A DNA stretch of 41,581 bases from Candidatus Zixiibacteriota bacterium (GTDB lineage: Bacteria; Zixibacteria; MSB-5A5; RBG-16-43-9), in assembly GCA_022865345.1 (NCBI GenBank), contig JALHSU010000160.1, forward strand, positions 1-41,581, in the 5' to 3' direction. Position 1 is the first letter of the stretch. The number at the start of each line of letters is the position of its first letter. Shown in pieces: positions 22,818-32,135 of the stretch. A program made the position numbers and the translations under genes. The notes below the pieces were generated by a model. That model made no database searches and had not been told where the DNA came from. It saw nothing but the letters and a program-made list of their open reading frames with translations.

Positions 22818-25469
22818 ATGAACAAGAGATTAATTTTGATGGTTACTGGCATATTACTGCTACTGAGTTTCCAGTTTTCCTTGGCAGCAGTTCCAGTGGC
22901 TAAGATAAGGTTAATAGGGTATTCGCCCAGAGACCTTACCCAAGATACCACTCTGCACAGGACCTCTACCGCGTTACCTAACGTGGGAGTAGGCAGCAAA
23001 GTCTATTTCACAGTTAATGTAGCATTCGATACCAATACCTATACCTATTCTTGGGTTCTTACCCGGCCAATCGGGTCGTCTACAGTTTTAAGTAATACTT
23101 CGATCAAGAATCCCACTATGGTTCCGGATATTGAAGGAACTTACATAGCTACCGTGGTTATAACTGGAGCAGGCGGGACCAGTAACCCGGACACAATGTA
23201 TATCAGCGCGGGAACCTGGGTAGGGACCGGAGTCGAAGGGGGAATGACACCACACTGGCCCCAGTGCGGATTTTTCTGTCATAACGCCAAAGTTGCAGAA
23301 TGGCAGGGGACAGGACATGCCAAACTGTTCACAGAGGGTATAGATGGGATAGCCAGTGACCACTATGGTCCTAACTGTATAAGCTGTCATACAGTCGGCT
23401 ATGACACTGATCCTGCAGCCAATAATTACGGTTTCGATGATGTAGCTGCTTTATTAAGCTGGACTTTTCCTGATACGACCCAGCCAGGCAACTGGGACTC
23501 GATGGTAGTTCATTATCCGGACTTAGCCAACTTAGGCAATATCCAGTGCGAGAACTGCCATGGACCGGGAAGCAGGCACGGAGGCGAGAATAGATACAAC
23601 CGAATCGGAGTCAGCCTCAGCACTGGCGTTTGTGCAGTTTGTCATGATAGAGGTACGAATCATAGAAAGCCATATCAATGGAAATACTCCAGACATGCGA
23701 TTGCATACGGGGAAGATTCTGATCCTGAGCATATGAACCGCACTTCCTGCGCCAGATGTCACACGGCTCAAGGGTATCTCGCCGAGACGATTGGCGGACA
23801 AACTTCAGCAGCCCCCTATAAATTCGTAGAGGGAATCACCTGTGCAGCCTGTCATGACCCGCATAGCGCAGAGAATCCCAGCCAGGTCAGAAGAGCGGAA
23901 GTGTACGGTGTGTGCTATGACTGTCACACAGTCAGGCTCAGCAGCCGCGGGTTCCATCACTCGCACCAGTCTGAAATGCTTGAAGGGATAAGCGGGTATG
24001 AGTACCCTAACGAGTTATATCCTGATGGAGCCCATACCTATGCCACCGAAAAGTGCGTTACCTGCCATATGGCTACATCGCCTGCGGATAAGATCACCAA
24101 GGTAGGAGAACATACTTTTGCGGTCTTTTCCGATAATGGCACTCCGGATGATTCTACTGACGATATCCTGAACGATGCCGGCTGTCAAACCTGTCATGGA
24201 AGTGTAAGCTTAGTATTCGTGAGAACGGCTCAGGCGCAAATAGAGGCGGTTCTGGATTCCCTGGGAGCACTTCTGCCCAAGAACCAGGGAGTAGTTAGAA
24301 ACCATCTGGATCCGCTTTTGACTATCACAGAGAAGGGTGGAGCATACAACTACTACTTTGTGCTGAACGATGGTAGTATGGGCATGCACAATCCCGCTTA
24401 TGCGCAGAAGCTTTTGTGGGATTCTATTAAGAGAGTTGCAGCCCAGGCACATGCGGGAAGTATCGTGGAGATATCGGATATACCTAATGATCAGGGGAAA
24501 CAGGTGAGCATTTTGTGGAATATGTTCGCCGGTGAGGATGACATAAACCATCCAGTCATAAATTATGGTATCTGGAGAAGAGACGATACTTCTGCTCCTA
24601 AGGTTCTGGCTGGAACGGTAAATTCATTCAAGGATATGCTGTCATTATATCCGAATCTAAAACCTGGAGCAAAGGTTTCGGTTGCAGGAACGGTCTGGAC
24701 TTTCATAAACTCAGTACCTGTCCAGCATCATGATCGTTACGGGTATGTGGCACCGACTCTGTTTGATTCTACTGTCGTCTCCGGGATGCGCTGGTCGGTT
24801 TTCTATGTCTCCGGGCACACTTCAGATCCGGGGATTTTCTATGAATCCTTACCGGACAGCGGATATTCTCTGGATAATTTAGTTCCTGCAGTACCTACCG
24901 GTCTTGCAGCTCTGATTCAGGGACATAACGTGCAGTTGAGATGGGATCAGTCTCCTGATCCGGACGTGAACTATTTCTCCATTTACCGCAGCACCAGCTC
25001 AGGCTTCACGCCATCTCCTTCTAACCGAATCGGAAATTCTTCTGGGACTGAATTTGTTGACACTAATCTGGTGAACGGATCCTATTACTATAAACTGACT
25101 GCCATTGACTTCTCCGGGAACGCGGGTGGTCCTTCGGTTGAGCTTCCGATTAATGTAACCTCAGTACATGATCAGGATGGTTCTGTGCCTAAGGTATTTG
25201 CCCTGTCCCAGAACTATCCTAACCCGTTCAACCCAGTTACCCAGATCAGATTCTCCGTACCCAAGAGAACGAAAGTGGAGATCTCGGTCTATAATATCCT
25301 TGGCCAGAAGGTCAAGACCCTGTTGAACGAGGAGATAGAGGCTGGCAATTATACCTCTACCTGGAACGGTAAAGATGACAAAGGTTATGATGTATCCAGT
25401 GGGATCTACTTCTACAAATTGAGTGCTAAAGAATTCAGTGCTACCAAAAAGATGCTGCTGGTGAGGTAG
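22818..25469 (+). CDS. Secreted multiheme cytochrome c with PKD-like, FN3 and type A (T9SS) sorting domains
   Basis: 883 residues from ATG 22818 (GGGAGG 8 nt upstream; the frame opens earlier but without merit). A signal peptide (1-24) is followed by a PKD/Ig-like domain (about 25-130). The heme region (150-460) has eight CXXCH motifs plus a first site C150-GFF-CH of CX3CH type; CHNAKVAEWQGTGHAKLF resembles cytochrome c554-like domains. A segment of unrecognised fold comes next, then a fibronectin III domain (about 693-790). The C-terminal sorting domain (about 798-883) has the hallmarks NYPNPFNPVTQIRFSVP, VYNILGQKVKTL, SGIYFYKL and a final MLLVR. Export across the outer membrane by type IX secretion and surface attachment follow from that domain. 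A role in surface electron transfer is inferred. It ends at a strong terminator. Confidence 0.88.
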   Translation: MNKRLILMVTGILLLLSFQFSLAAVPVAKIRLIGYSPRDLTQDTTLHRTSTALPNVGVGSKVYFTVNVAFDTNTYTYSWVLTRPIGSSTVLSNTSIKNPTMVPDIEGTYIATVVITGAGGTSNPDTMYISAGTWVGTGVEGGMTPHWPQCGFFCHNAKVAEWQGTGHAKLFTEGIDGIASDHYGPNCISCHTVGYDTDPAANNYGFDDVAALLSWTFPDTTQPGNWDSMVVHYPDLANLGNIQCENCHGPGSRHGGENRYNRIGVSLSTGVCAVCHDRGTNHRKPYQWKYSRHAIAYGEDSDPEHMNRTSCARCHTAQGYLAETIGGQTSAAPYKFVEGITCAACHDPHSAENPSQVRRAEVYGVCYDCHTVRLSSRGFHHSHQSEMLEGISGYEYPNELYPDGAHTYATEKCVTCHMATSPADKITKVGEHTFAVFSDNGTPDDSTDDILNDAGCQTCHGSVSLVFVRTAQAQIEAVLDSLGALLPKNQGVVRNHLDPLLTITEKGGAYNYYFVLNDGSMGMHNPAYAQKLLWDSIKRVAAQAHAGSIVEISDIPNDQGKQVSILWNMFAGEDDINHPVINYGIWRRDDTSAPKVLAGTVNSFKDMLSLYPNLKPGAKVSVAGTVWTFINSVPVQHHDRYGYVAPTLFDSTVVSGMRWSVFYVSGHTSDPGIFYESLPDSGYSLDNLVPAVPTGLAALIQGHNVQLRWDQSPDPDVNYFSIYRSTSSGFTPSPSNRIGNSSGTEFVDTNLVNGSYYYKLTAIDFSGNAGGPSVELPINVTSVHDQDGSVPKVFALSQNYPNPFNPVTQIRFSVPKRTKVEISVYNILGQKVKTLLNEEIEAGNYTSTWNGKDDKGYDVSSGIYFYKLSAKEFSATKKMLLVR

Positions 25470-25488
25470 AGGGGACTTAGTTAGGTTA

Positions 25489-25519
25489 AAAAAAGACCGT
25501 CCTACGGACGGTCTTTTTT
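25489..25519. terminator. Bidirectional Rho-independent terminator
   Basis: AAAAAAGACCGTCC (25489-25502), loop TAC, GGACGGTCTTTTTT (25506-25519). The A-run and T-run make it functional on both strands. Confidence 0.9.
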
Positions 25520-25534
25520 ATTTACATATAACTT

Positions 25535-25615
25535 GGTAGCCCACCTTGCCTTCAAGGTGGGCTTGCGATTAGACCCAGGTTGAGGGCAACCCTGCGGGCA
25601 GGCTCTGGGTCTACC
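25535..25615. repeat. GGTAG...CTACC bracketed paired-hairpin element
   Basis: GGTAG (25535-25539) and CTACC (25611-25615) bracket hairpin 1, AGCCCACCTTG / CAAGGTGGGCT (25538-25548 with 25553-25563), and hairpin 2, AGACCCAG / CTGGGTCT (25571-25578 with 25605-25612). Confidence 0.7.
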
Positions 25616-25631
25616 GTTTTGTCAGGTCAAG

Positions 25632-25759
25632 GTCCCGACGGGCACATCAGGATTGTAATCACCCTCAAACGAGTTTGAGGGTGCCACCCGTCGCAAGGAT
25701 GCTCCAGATGTAACCAGACAAAAAATAAATTGTCAACCAACCTTTCAGGTATGGTTGAC
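25632..25759. repeat. Nested palindromes in the gene-free stretch before dxr
   Basis: CGACGGG (25636-25642) pairs with CCCGTCG (25687-25693), enclosing CACCCTCAAAC / GTTTGAGGGTG (25660-25670 with 25673-25683). Further on, GTCAACCA (25732-25739) pairs with TGGTTGAC (25752-25759). The rest of 25470-25970 has no gene; the dxr promoter is at its end. Confidence 0.6.
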
Positions 25760-25911
25760 CTACCTACTACTACGTCGCTCCGTTACCAGAACAAACCCTT
25801 GCGGGGCAGGAATTTCAAGCTGAATTCTCTAAAGCTGGATTTTGTCGAGGGAATTTCCAGATGGATCCAAATGGACATGAATTGCCACTACATTTATCTT
25901 TAATAAATCCC

Positions 25912-25940
25912 TTGATTTAAAAACAGAGTAAATATATATT
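25912..25940 (+). promoter_or_regulatory. Putative sigma70-type promoter for dxr-rseP
   Basis: TTGATT (25912-25917), 17-nt spacer, TATATT (25935-25940), giving a leader of about 24 nt to the dxr ATG. Confidence 0.55.
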
Positions 25941-25970
25941 CTAACTCAGACAAAATCCTTTAAGGGTGAT

Positions 25971-27152
25971 ATGGGAAAAAGCAAAGAAAAGAAAAGAGTT
26001 GTTATTCTTGGTTCCACCGGGTCGATCGGCAGAAGCGCTCTTCAGGTTCTGAAGAGCTTCGAGGATAGGTTCGAGATATTCGGGCTTTCCGCACACAGGA
26101 ATTTTGAACTGTTTAAGTGCCAGATTAGAGAATACAAGCCTAAAATGGCTGTATTGACTCAAACAGAAAGCTTCGAGAAAGTCAAGCGTGGGTTCAGAGA
26201 TAATAAAATTAAAATAGAATACGGGGCTGATAGTATCAACCAGATGGTATTTTCACCTGAGGTTGATATCGTCATCAATGCCATAGTCGGCTCTGCCGGT
26301 CTTTTACCCAGTTTTGCTACCCTTCAAGCAGGGAAGACTTTGGCTTTAGCCAATAAGGAATCCTTAGTTATGGCAGGGGAGCTTCTGACTGACCTGGCTA
26401 AGAAAAAAGGCTCAGAGATTCTCCCGGTTGACAGCGAACATTCTGCCATTAAACAATGCCTGCTGGCCGGGGAAAAAAACGAGGTTAAGAGATTGATATT
26501 GACAGCTTCAGGAGGGCCTTTCTATCTAAATAAAAAGAAGGATCTATCCCGGGTAACCATCAGCCAGGCCCTCTCCCATCCTACCTGGCAAATGGGGAAG
26601 AAGATCACCATAGATTCAGCTACCTTGATGAATAAAGGGTTAGAGGTGATCGAAGCTCACTGGCTTTTCGGGATACCAGCCTCACAGATAAAGGTGATAA
26701 TTCACCCCCAGTCAGTGGTTCATTCTATGGTAGAGTTCGTAGATGGCACCCTGATAGCACAGATGAGCAGACCGGATATGAAGATGCCTTTGCAATATGC
26801 TCTGCTTTATCCCGAAAGAATCGAGACCAATGATAACTTTCTAAATCTCACCCGGATAAAAAATCTCATTTTTTTAGAGCCGGACCTGGGAAGATTTCCG
26901 GCACTAAAGTTCTGTTATTTCGCTTTGGAGCTTGGCGGCACTGCCCCCAGCGTACTGAATGCGGCAAATGAAGTGGCGGTTGAATCCTTTTTACTCAGAA
27001 AGCTTTCCTTTGATAAGATACCTATGCTGGTAAGAAAGGTTTTATCCGCACATAAAGTAAAAAATAATCCGACCCTGGAGAAGATCTTAGAAGCAGACAG
27101 ATGGGCAAGAGAAGAGAGCAGGAAGTTTATTCAGCGAGAGAATAACCGATAA
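25971..27152 (+). CDS. dxr: 1-deoxy-D-xylulose 5-phosphate reductoisomerase
   Basis: 393 residues, standard length. It converts DXP to 2-C-methyl-D-erythritol 4-phosphate with NADPH, the committed step of the MEP isoprenoid pathway, in the cytoplasm. The NADPH-binding motif GSTGSIG is at 14-20. ALANKESLVMAGELL, PVDSEHSAIKQCL (metal/substrate ligands) and ILTASGGPF, TIDSATLMNKGLEVIEAHWLF are family blocks. The AAGGG ribosome site is close to the ATG. It overlaps nothing and is followed after 20 nt by rseP, a common bacterial pairing in the dxr-rseP region. Confidence 0.96.
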   Translation: MGKSKEKKRVVILGSTGSIGRSALQVLKSFEDRFEIFGLSAHRNFELFKCQIREYKPKMAVLTQTESFEKVKRGFRDNKIKIEYGADSINQMVFSPEVDIVINAIVGSAGLLPSFATLQAGKTLALANKESLVMAGELLTDLAKKKGSEILPVDSEHSAIKQCLLAGEKNEVKRLILTASGGPFYLNKKKDLSRVTISQALSHPTWQMGKKITIDSATLMNKGLEVIEAHWLFGIPASQIKVIIHPQSVVHSMVEFVDGTLIAQMSRPDMKMPLQYALLYPERIETNDNFLNLTRIKNLIFLEPDLGRFPALKFCYFALELGGTAPSVLNAANEVAVESFLLRKLSFDKIPMLVRKVLSAHKVKNNPTLEKILEADRWAREESRKFIQRENNR

Positions 27153-27172
27153 AACTTAAGGTGGACTCAAAC

Positions 27173-28228
27173 ATGATAGATGTCATATCCTTCATAGCAG
27201 CTCTGGGGATTTTGGTTTTCGTGCATGAATTTGGCCATTTCCTGGTAGCAAAAAAGGCCGGGGTAAAGGTAGAAAGGTTTTCGTTAGGTTTTCCTCCTAA
27301 GATGATAGGCAAGAAGATCGGGGATACTGAATACTGTATTTCCTGGATTCCTCTGGGCGGATACGTGAAGATGGCTGGAGAAAATCCGGATGAAGAAAAA
27401 GAGAAGTGGGAGCCTTTTGAATTTTTAGGCAAGCCAGTTTGGCAGAGAGGGTTAATAATCGTTGCGGGACCTGTGATGAATTTTCTCTTGGCTATCCTTA
27501 TCTCCTGGGGAATATTCTTCTTTAACGGCATAGATCGTTATGAGAAAACAACTGTTGGTCGGGTGGGCAAAGATACCCCGGCAGAAAAAGCCGGACTCAA
27601 AAGTGGAGACCAGATCATTTTGGTGAATGGGACCGAAGTTAGAAGTTTTGATGAAATGGCTCAGATTATTTATAAAGTGGTAAGAAAGCCCGTTACTATA
27701 AAATGGAGGAGGGGGAACGAAATTTTTGAGGCTAAGATCACAACCGTAAAGGAGCAAGTGCAAAATGAAGAAGGAAAGACTATAGAGATTGGAATGATCG
27801 GGATCGGTCCTGAACGCACCCCTCCAAAAAAGCTTTTTCAATCATTTTTTGCGGGGGTAGGGTGGACCGTTTTCCTCGTCGTGAAAACTGTAGAATTTCT
27901 GGTAGGGCTTTTCACCGGAGCGGCTTCTCTAAAGATGGTCGGAGGACCGATCTTCATTGCCCGCACAGCCGGGGAGACTGCGAAATTAGGTTTGGCAAAC
28001 TTTTTCTCCTTTATAGCTTTACTTTCAGTCAACCTCTCGATCATAAACATACTCCCGATACCTGTGCTGGACGGTGGTCATATCCTCTTCTTAGGTCTGG
28101 AAAAGTTAAGGGGGAAACCTCTTTCGCTTAAGCAAAGAGCGATCATCCAGCAGATCGGACTGGCTTTTCTCCTGATTTTGATTATCTATGTGAGCTATAA
28201 TGATATTTTGAGGTGGAAAAAAGGATAA
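27173..28228 (+). CDS. rseP: RIP metalloprotease, site-2 protease family (M50)
   Basis: 351 residues from ATG 27173, chosen because AAGGTGG sits 8 nt upstream and because the family begins a few residues before the first helix; an in-frame GTG at 27161 is also possible. The zinc motif H18-EFG-H22 is in TM1 (LGILVFVHEFGHFLVAKKAG). A PDZ domain (about 125-200; GKDTPAEKAGLKSGDQIILV) follows. The third zinc ligand lies in NILPIPVLDGGH near the C-terminus, in TM3. This inner-membrane protease cleaves anti-sigma factors or signal peptides within the membrane. Four hydrophobic segments are visible. There is one PDZ domain rather than the two of E. coli RseP. Confidence 0.93.
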   Translation: MIDVISFIAALGILVFVHEFGHFLVAKKAGVKVERFSLGFPPKMIGKKIGDTEYCISWIPLGGYVKMAGENPDEEKEKWEPFEFLGKPVWQRGLIIVAGPVMNFLLAILISWGIFFFNGIDRYEKTTVGRVGKDTPAEKAGLKSGDQIILVNGTEVRSFDEMAQIIYKVVRKPVTIKWRRGNEIFEAKITTVKEQVQNEEGKTIEIGMIGIGPERTPPKKLFQSFFAGVGWTVFLVVKTVEFLVGLFTGAASLKMVGGPIFIARTAGETAKLGLANFFSFIALLSVNLSIINILPIPVLDGGHILFLGLEKLRGKPLSLKQRAIIQQIGLAFLLILIIYVSYNDILRWKKG

Positions 28229-28347
28229 CATGAATAAAAGTGCCACTTTAGTGGCGTAAGTGATTTGGCAGACGAAGGGGAAAGCTTTATGCTCAGGTTC
28301 TATAATGACGGAACTTGCTTAAGTTATAAAATGCTTGACAAAATATC

Positions 28348-28376
28348 TTGACAAATAAGGTAAGAATAAATATCTT
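28348..28376 (+). promoter_or_regulatory. Putative sigma70-type promoter for the cytochrome cluster
   Basis: TTGACA (28348-28353), 17-nt spacer, TATCTT (28371-28376). A second TTGACA lies 14 nt upstream (28334). A GCCAC/GTGGC mini-hairpin is at about 28244-28256 in the same spacer. Confidence 0.5.
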
Positions 28377-28418
28377 TGAAAATATAGATAGTGAAATTAT
28401 TCACATAGGTGATACCTG

Positions 28419-30362
28419 GTGAAGGAAAGCTGTTTAACAAAATATAAGGTCGTTTTTCTCTGGGGCTTAATCTCGCTGTTTTTACCTCTCTGTTCACAGG
28501 CAAAAGAGATAAGGTGCCTTTCCTGTCACGGGGCTAAAGATTTACTGATGACAGATGAATATGGCAGAAAAGTCTCCTTATATATTGACCCTTCCATAAT
28601 CAAAAGCTTAATCCATAAAGATTTAACCTGCATCGACTGCCATACTGAGGTCAAAGATGAAGTCCATATGGTCAAACCGGGTATAGTTCAGTGCGGCAGA
28701 TGTCATAAGGCTACGCTTTTAGAATACCGCGAAAGTTTTCACGGGAGAAAATATATTCAGGGGATAAAGGATGCGCCCTGGTGTCAGGACTGCCACGGCT
28801 CGCACGATATCAGGAGCAAGGACGACCCCAAGTCTCTTACTTACCGCCTGAATATTCCCAAGATGTGCGATAATTGCCACAAAAGCCCTGGAATGGCAAA
28901 AAAATACAATTTGCAGGTTTCAGAGCCTTACAAGCTTTATCGCGAGAGCATACATGGAAAGGCGATCGAGGAAAAAGGGTTGATCAATGCAGCGATCTGC
29001 ACTGATTGTCACGAAAGTCATGCGCTTAAAGAGCCAACTGATACTTCTTCTCTGATTTATCGCCATAATGTCCCTTCAACCTGCGGAGAATGTCATTATG
29101 GAGATTATCAGGTCTTTAAAGAATCAGTACACGGTAAAGCCGCGCTGGCGGGCAATTCTAAAGCTCCGGTCTGCACCGATTGCCATAGCGAACATTCTAT
29201 CCAGCCACCCTGGGTTAATACCTCTACGGTCTATCCAGCCAATATCTCCAGGACCACCTGTCCCTGGTGTCATTCAGCAGAAAAGATTACTGATAGATAC
29301 GGATTCGTCACTCAAAGAATGACTAAATATTTAGACAGCTACCATGGAGTGGATAGTCGTGCGGGTTGGAAAGGGGTGGCTAATTGTGCCAGTTGTCATG
29401 GCTATCATGATGTCAGGCCCTCAACCGACCCTAAATCCTCTATTAACATCGCTAACCTTCCCAGGACCTGCGGGAATTGTCATCCTAATGCCGGAGAAAA
29501 TTTCGCCAAAGGTAAAATCCATTCAGCCATTACTACGAAAAAGGAGGTCGGGGTCTATATAGTCAGAAGGATTTATATCGTTTTGATAGTCGTGGTCATC
29601 GGGGGGATGCTTTTGCACAATTCTTTGATAATATGGAAAAGGGTCAGGGAAAAATATAAAGAGGCGAAAGAGGCAACCGTAATCCGCTTCAATCAAAGCG
29701 AGATAATCCAGCACCTTTTGCTTTTTTTAACCTTCACTACTTTAGCCATAAGCGGATTCGCTTTGAAGTTTCCGAATGCCTGGTGGGCTAAATGGATGGT
29801 AAAAACTGAAGCGGGTGCACATCTGAGGAGTGATATCCACAGAATAGCTGCGGTGATCTTCATTCTGGTGTGTGTGTATAACCTCTACTATATCATTTTC
29901 ACCCCAAGGGGCAGAGCACAGCTCCGGGCAATATTTTTTGGCCCCAAAGACATACTCCTTGTAATTCAGAATATAAATTACTATTTAGGCCTGACCAAGG
30001 ATATTCCTAAGTTTGACCGATATGCTTATATGGAGAAAGCTGAGTACTGGGCATTGATCTGGGGTGCTATTGTGATGACTGTAACCGGGTTCCCGATGTG
30101 GTTTGAGAACTTCTTCTTGAAGTTTATGCCCCTGTGGCTTTTGAATGTTTTCAGAGCTATTCATCTCTATGAGGCGATCTTAGCCTCTGTAGCGATTATA
30201 GTCTGGCATATGTTCTTTATGATCTTTGAGCCGGAAAGCTATCCGGTGAACCTGGGCATGATGACCGGCAGGATCTCGGAAAAGGAGTTAGAGGAAAAAC
30301 ACGGGGCTGAGTACGAAAGGCTGAAAAACAAGGATAAATTTCGTTTGGGCAGGGACACTTGA
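28419..30362 (+). CDS. Fused 11-heme cytochrome c / diheme cytochrome b membrane protein
   Basis: 647 residues. The start is GTG 28419. A signal peptide (about 8-29) precedes a periplasmic region with eleven CXXCH motifs (about 33-355): CLSCH, CIDCH, CGRCH, CQDCH, CDNCH, CTDCH, CGECH, CTDCH, CPWCH, CASCH, CGNCH. Recurrent SxHG segments (ESFHG, ESIHG, ESVHG, DSYHG) probably supply distal ligands. A TM helix at about 377-400 is followed by a four-helix cytochrome b561/FdnI-like domain (430-600) with histidines at H431, in DIHRIAA, and in IHLYEAILASVAIIVWH. This is the layout of CbcL-type quinol oxidoreductases. Electrons would pass from menaquinol through b hemes to periplasmic c hemes. It heads a five-gene cluster and ends overlapping the next ATG by 1 nt. 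Confidence 0.88.
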   Translation: MKESCLTKYKVVFLWGLISLFLPLCSQAKEIRCLSCHGAKDLLMTDEYGRKVSLYIDPSIIKSLIHKDLTCIDCHTEVKDEVHMVKPGIVQCGRCHKATLLEYRESFHGRKYIQGIKDAPWCQDCHGSHDIRSKDDPKSLTYRLNIPKMCDNCHKSPGMAKKYNLQVSEPYKLYRESIHGKAIEEKGLINAAICTDCHESHALKEPTDTSSLIYRHNVPSTCGECHYGDYQVFKESVHGKAALAGNSKAPVCTDCHSEHSIQPPWVNTSTVYPANISRTTCPWCHSAEKITDRYGFVTQRMTKYLDSYHGVDSRAGWKGVANCASCHGYHDVRPSTDPKSSINIANLPRTCGNCHPNAGENFAKGKIHSAITTKKEVGVYIVRRIYIVLIVVVIGGMLLHNSLIIWKRVREKYKEAKEATVIRFNQSEIIQHLLLFLTFTTLAISGFALKFPNAWWAKWMVKTEAGAHLRSDIHRIAAVIFILVCVYNLYYIIFTPRGRAQLRAIFFGPKDILLVIQNINYYLGLTKDIPKFDRYAYMEKAEYWALIWGAIVMTVTGFPMWFENFFLKFMPLWLLNVFRAIHLYEAILASVAIIVWHMFFMIFEPESYPVNLGMMTGRISEKELEEKHGAEYERLKNKDKFRLGRDT

Positions 30363-32080
30363 TGTCAAAAATCAAAAAAGCTCTTAACTTGTCTTTATTG
30401 ACCACGGTCTTGTTCTTACTGGGATCGGCAAGAAGCTGGGGGCAATTCTCCAACGCCGACTGCCTGAACTGTCACGGGGATAAAACACTGAGCAAAACCG
30501 AAAAAGGGAGGACTATTTCCCTTTATGTGGATGAGTCTTCATTCAAAAATTCAATTCACGGTGAATTAGAGTGTACGAACTGCCATCAAGGCATTACGGA
30601 CTTACCCCACGCTGAGAAATTAGCTGCGCCGGATTGCGGAAGCTGTCACTCGGATACAAAAGAGATAGTCTCCAAAGGAATGCACAATCTTATTAAGGAC
30701 GGGTGCTGGTCCTGTCACGGTGGACATGACATTAAATCAACCCAGGACCCTAATTCCGTCACAAACAAGAATAACCGGGCTGAATTATGTCTTAAATGCC
30801 ATAAGGACAGGGAAAACGTTTACTTTTCCACCTACCAGCATAGCTCAGTTGAGTTCCCTGGTGGGGCTAAAGGGAAGGTTCTTTGCTATCAATGCCATGA
30901 TTCACATCGGGCTACCCTGCCGGAGCCGGTAAAAGTCTGCGGCACCTGTCATAATAAAATCTTTACCGAATTAAATAAAAGCATTCATGCTAAGGCTAAA
31001 TTAAGAGAGCTGCCCAATTGTAGAAACTGTCATTCTGAACACAAAATAAAAGCAGGAGAACAGGAGGATAAATTCGCTCGCCTGACCCAGGAGATCTCCG
31101 GCTGTCGGGAGTGTCATTCCAAGGAAACTGAGGATTTTTTTCAAGGGATGCATGGGAAAGAATTCCAGAAGAAAAACCCAGATGTGCCCTCCTGTGTGAG
31201 CTGTCATGGTGCTCATGGGATTTTAGCTGGAAAGAATCCTGAATCTCCAATCTTTCATAACAATATAATTAAGGGCTGCGTCAAGTGTCACGAGGATGAG
31301 AAGATTATGGCAAAATACGAACAACTACCTCAGCCGGTTGTTTTTAAAGCCTTTGAGAAAAGCGTTCACGGAATGGCAGTTGGAGCACGTGGTCTTTTAG
31401 TTGCACCAGCCTGTACCGAATGTCATGGAGCTCACGAGATGAGACCGGCAGACGACCCCAAATCGCCAGTGAACAAAGTCAATATAGCTCATACCTGCGC
31501 TAAATGCCATCCGGGAATAGATGAGGTATATCAAAGGAGTATACACGGTGTAACTTTAGCTAAAGGAATCTTAGATTCGCCAACCTGCACTGATTGTCAC
31601 GGCGAGCATGGTATAACCGCGGTCAGAGATCCCTCTGGTAGAGTCAGTCCTAAAAATATCCCCAAGACCTGCAGCGCCTGTCATTCCGAGGAAAGAATCG
31701 TTAAAAAATATGGGCTCTTGCCAGTTGCCTATGATACCTACATGAATAGCTTTCACGGGATTGCTCACAAGTATGGAGAGATGGTGGTTGCAGATTGCGC
31801 CAGTTGCCATGGATATCACGATATATTGCCCTCCTCTGACCCCAGGTCATCAATAAATCCTAAAAACATACCCCAGACTTGCGGAAAATGTCACAAAGGG
31901 GCTTCAGAGAATTTTGCCAGGGGGAAGGTTCATGTCGAAGCTACTAAGGAATCATCCTTAGGGGTTTATATCGTGAGAACGTTTTATACCTGGTTCATAG
32001 GAATTTTAGGAGTTCTTTTTGCCATATATATCATTCTGGACGTTTTAGGAAGGAGAAGGCGAAGAATAAAGGGGTTTTAA
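30362..32080 (+). CDS. 17-heme periplasmic cytochrome c with C-terminal membrane anchor
   Basis: 572 residues from ATG 30362, which shares one base with the previous stop, so translation is coupled. A signal peptide (about 6-27) is followed by seventeen CXXCH motifs, from CLNCH to CGKCH, over about 500 residues. SxHG segments recur (KSIHA, KSVHG, RSIHG, NSFHG), and a single hydrophobic helix near 535-560 precedes a basic tail (RRRRRIKGF). The last 150 residues closely parallel the heme domain of the fused protein upstream: CASCHGYHD, then NIPQTCGKCH, then SENFARGKVH. It lacks the b domain; that is supplied by the next gene, so the two together equal the fused architecture. Likely role: electron conduit from quinol through the periplasm. 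The acceptor is unknown. Confidence 0.88.
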   Translation: MSKIKKALNLSLLTTVLFLLGSARSWGQFSNADCLNCHGDKTLSKTEKGRTISLYVDESSFKNSIHGELECTNCHQGITDLPHAEKLAAPDCGSCHSDTKEIVSKGMHNLIKDGCWSCHGGHDIKSTQDPNSVTNKNNRAELCLKCHKDRENVYFSTYQHSSVEFPGGAKGKVLCYQCHDSHRATLPEPVKVCGTCHNKIFTELNKSIHAKAKLRELPNCRNCHSEHKIKAGEQEDKFARLTQEISGCRECHSKETEDFFQGMHGKEFQKKNPDVPSCVSCHGAHGILAGKNPESPIFHNNIIKGCVKCHEDEKIMAKYEQLPQPVVFKAFEKSVHGMAVGARGLLVAPACTECHGAHEMRPADDPKSPVNKVNIAHTCAKCHPGIDEVYQRSIHGVTLAKGILDSPTCTDCHGEHGITAVRDPSGRVSPKNIPKTCSACHSEERIVKKYGLLPVAYDTYMNSFHGIAHKYGEMVVADCASCHGYHDILPSSDPRSSINPKNIPQTCGKCHKGASENFARGKVHVEATKESSLGVYIVRTFYTWFIGILGVLFAIYIILDVLGRRRRRIKGF

Positions 32081-32135
32081 ATTGAATCATTTTGACAATG
32101 CGACCCTGAAAGGATATGTTAAAAAGGCCTTCTGA

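Noticed and set aside
25520-25970. A structured non-coding RNA gene in the spacer before dxr
   Set aside because: The hairpins match the window-wide repeat style and no promoter-terminator pair frames them; no known RNA family was recognised.
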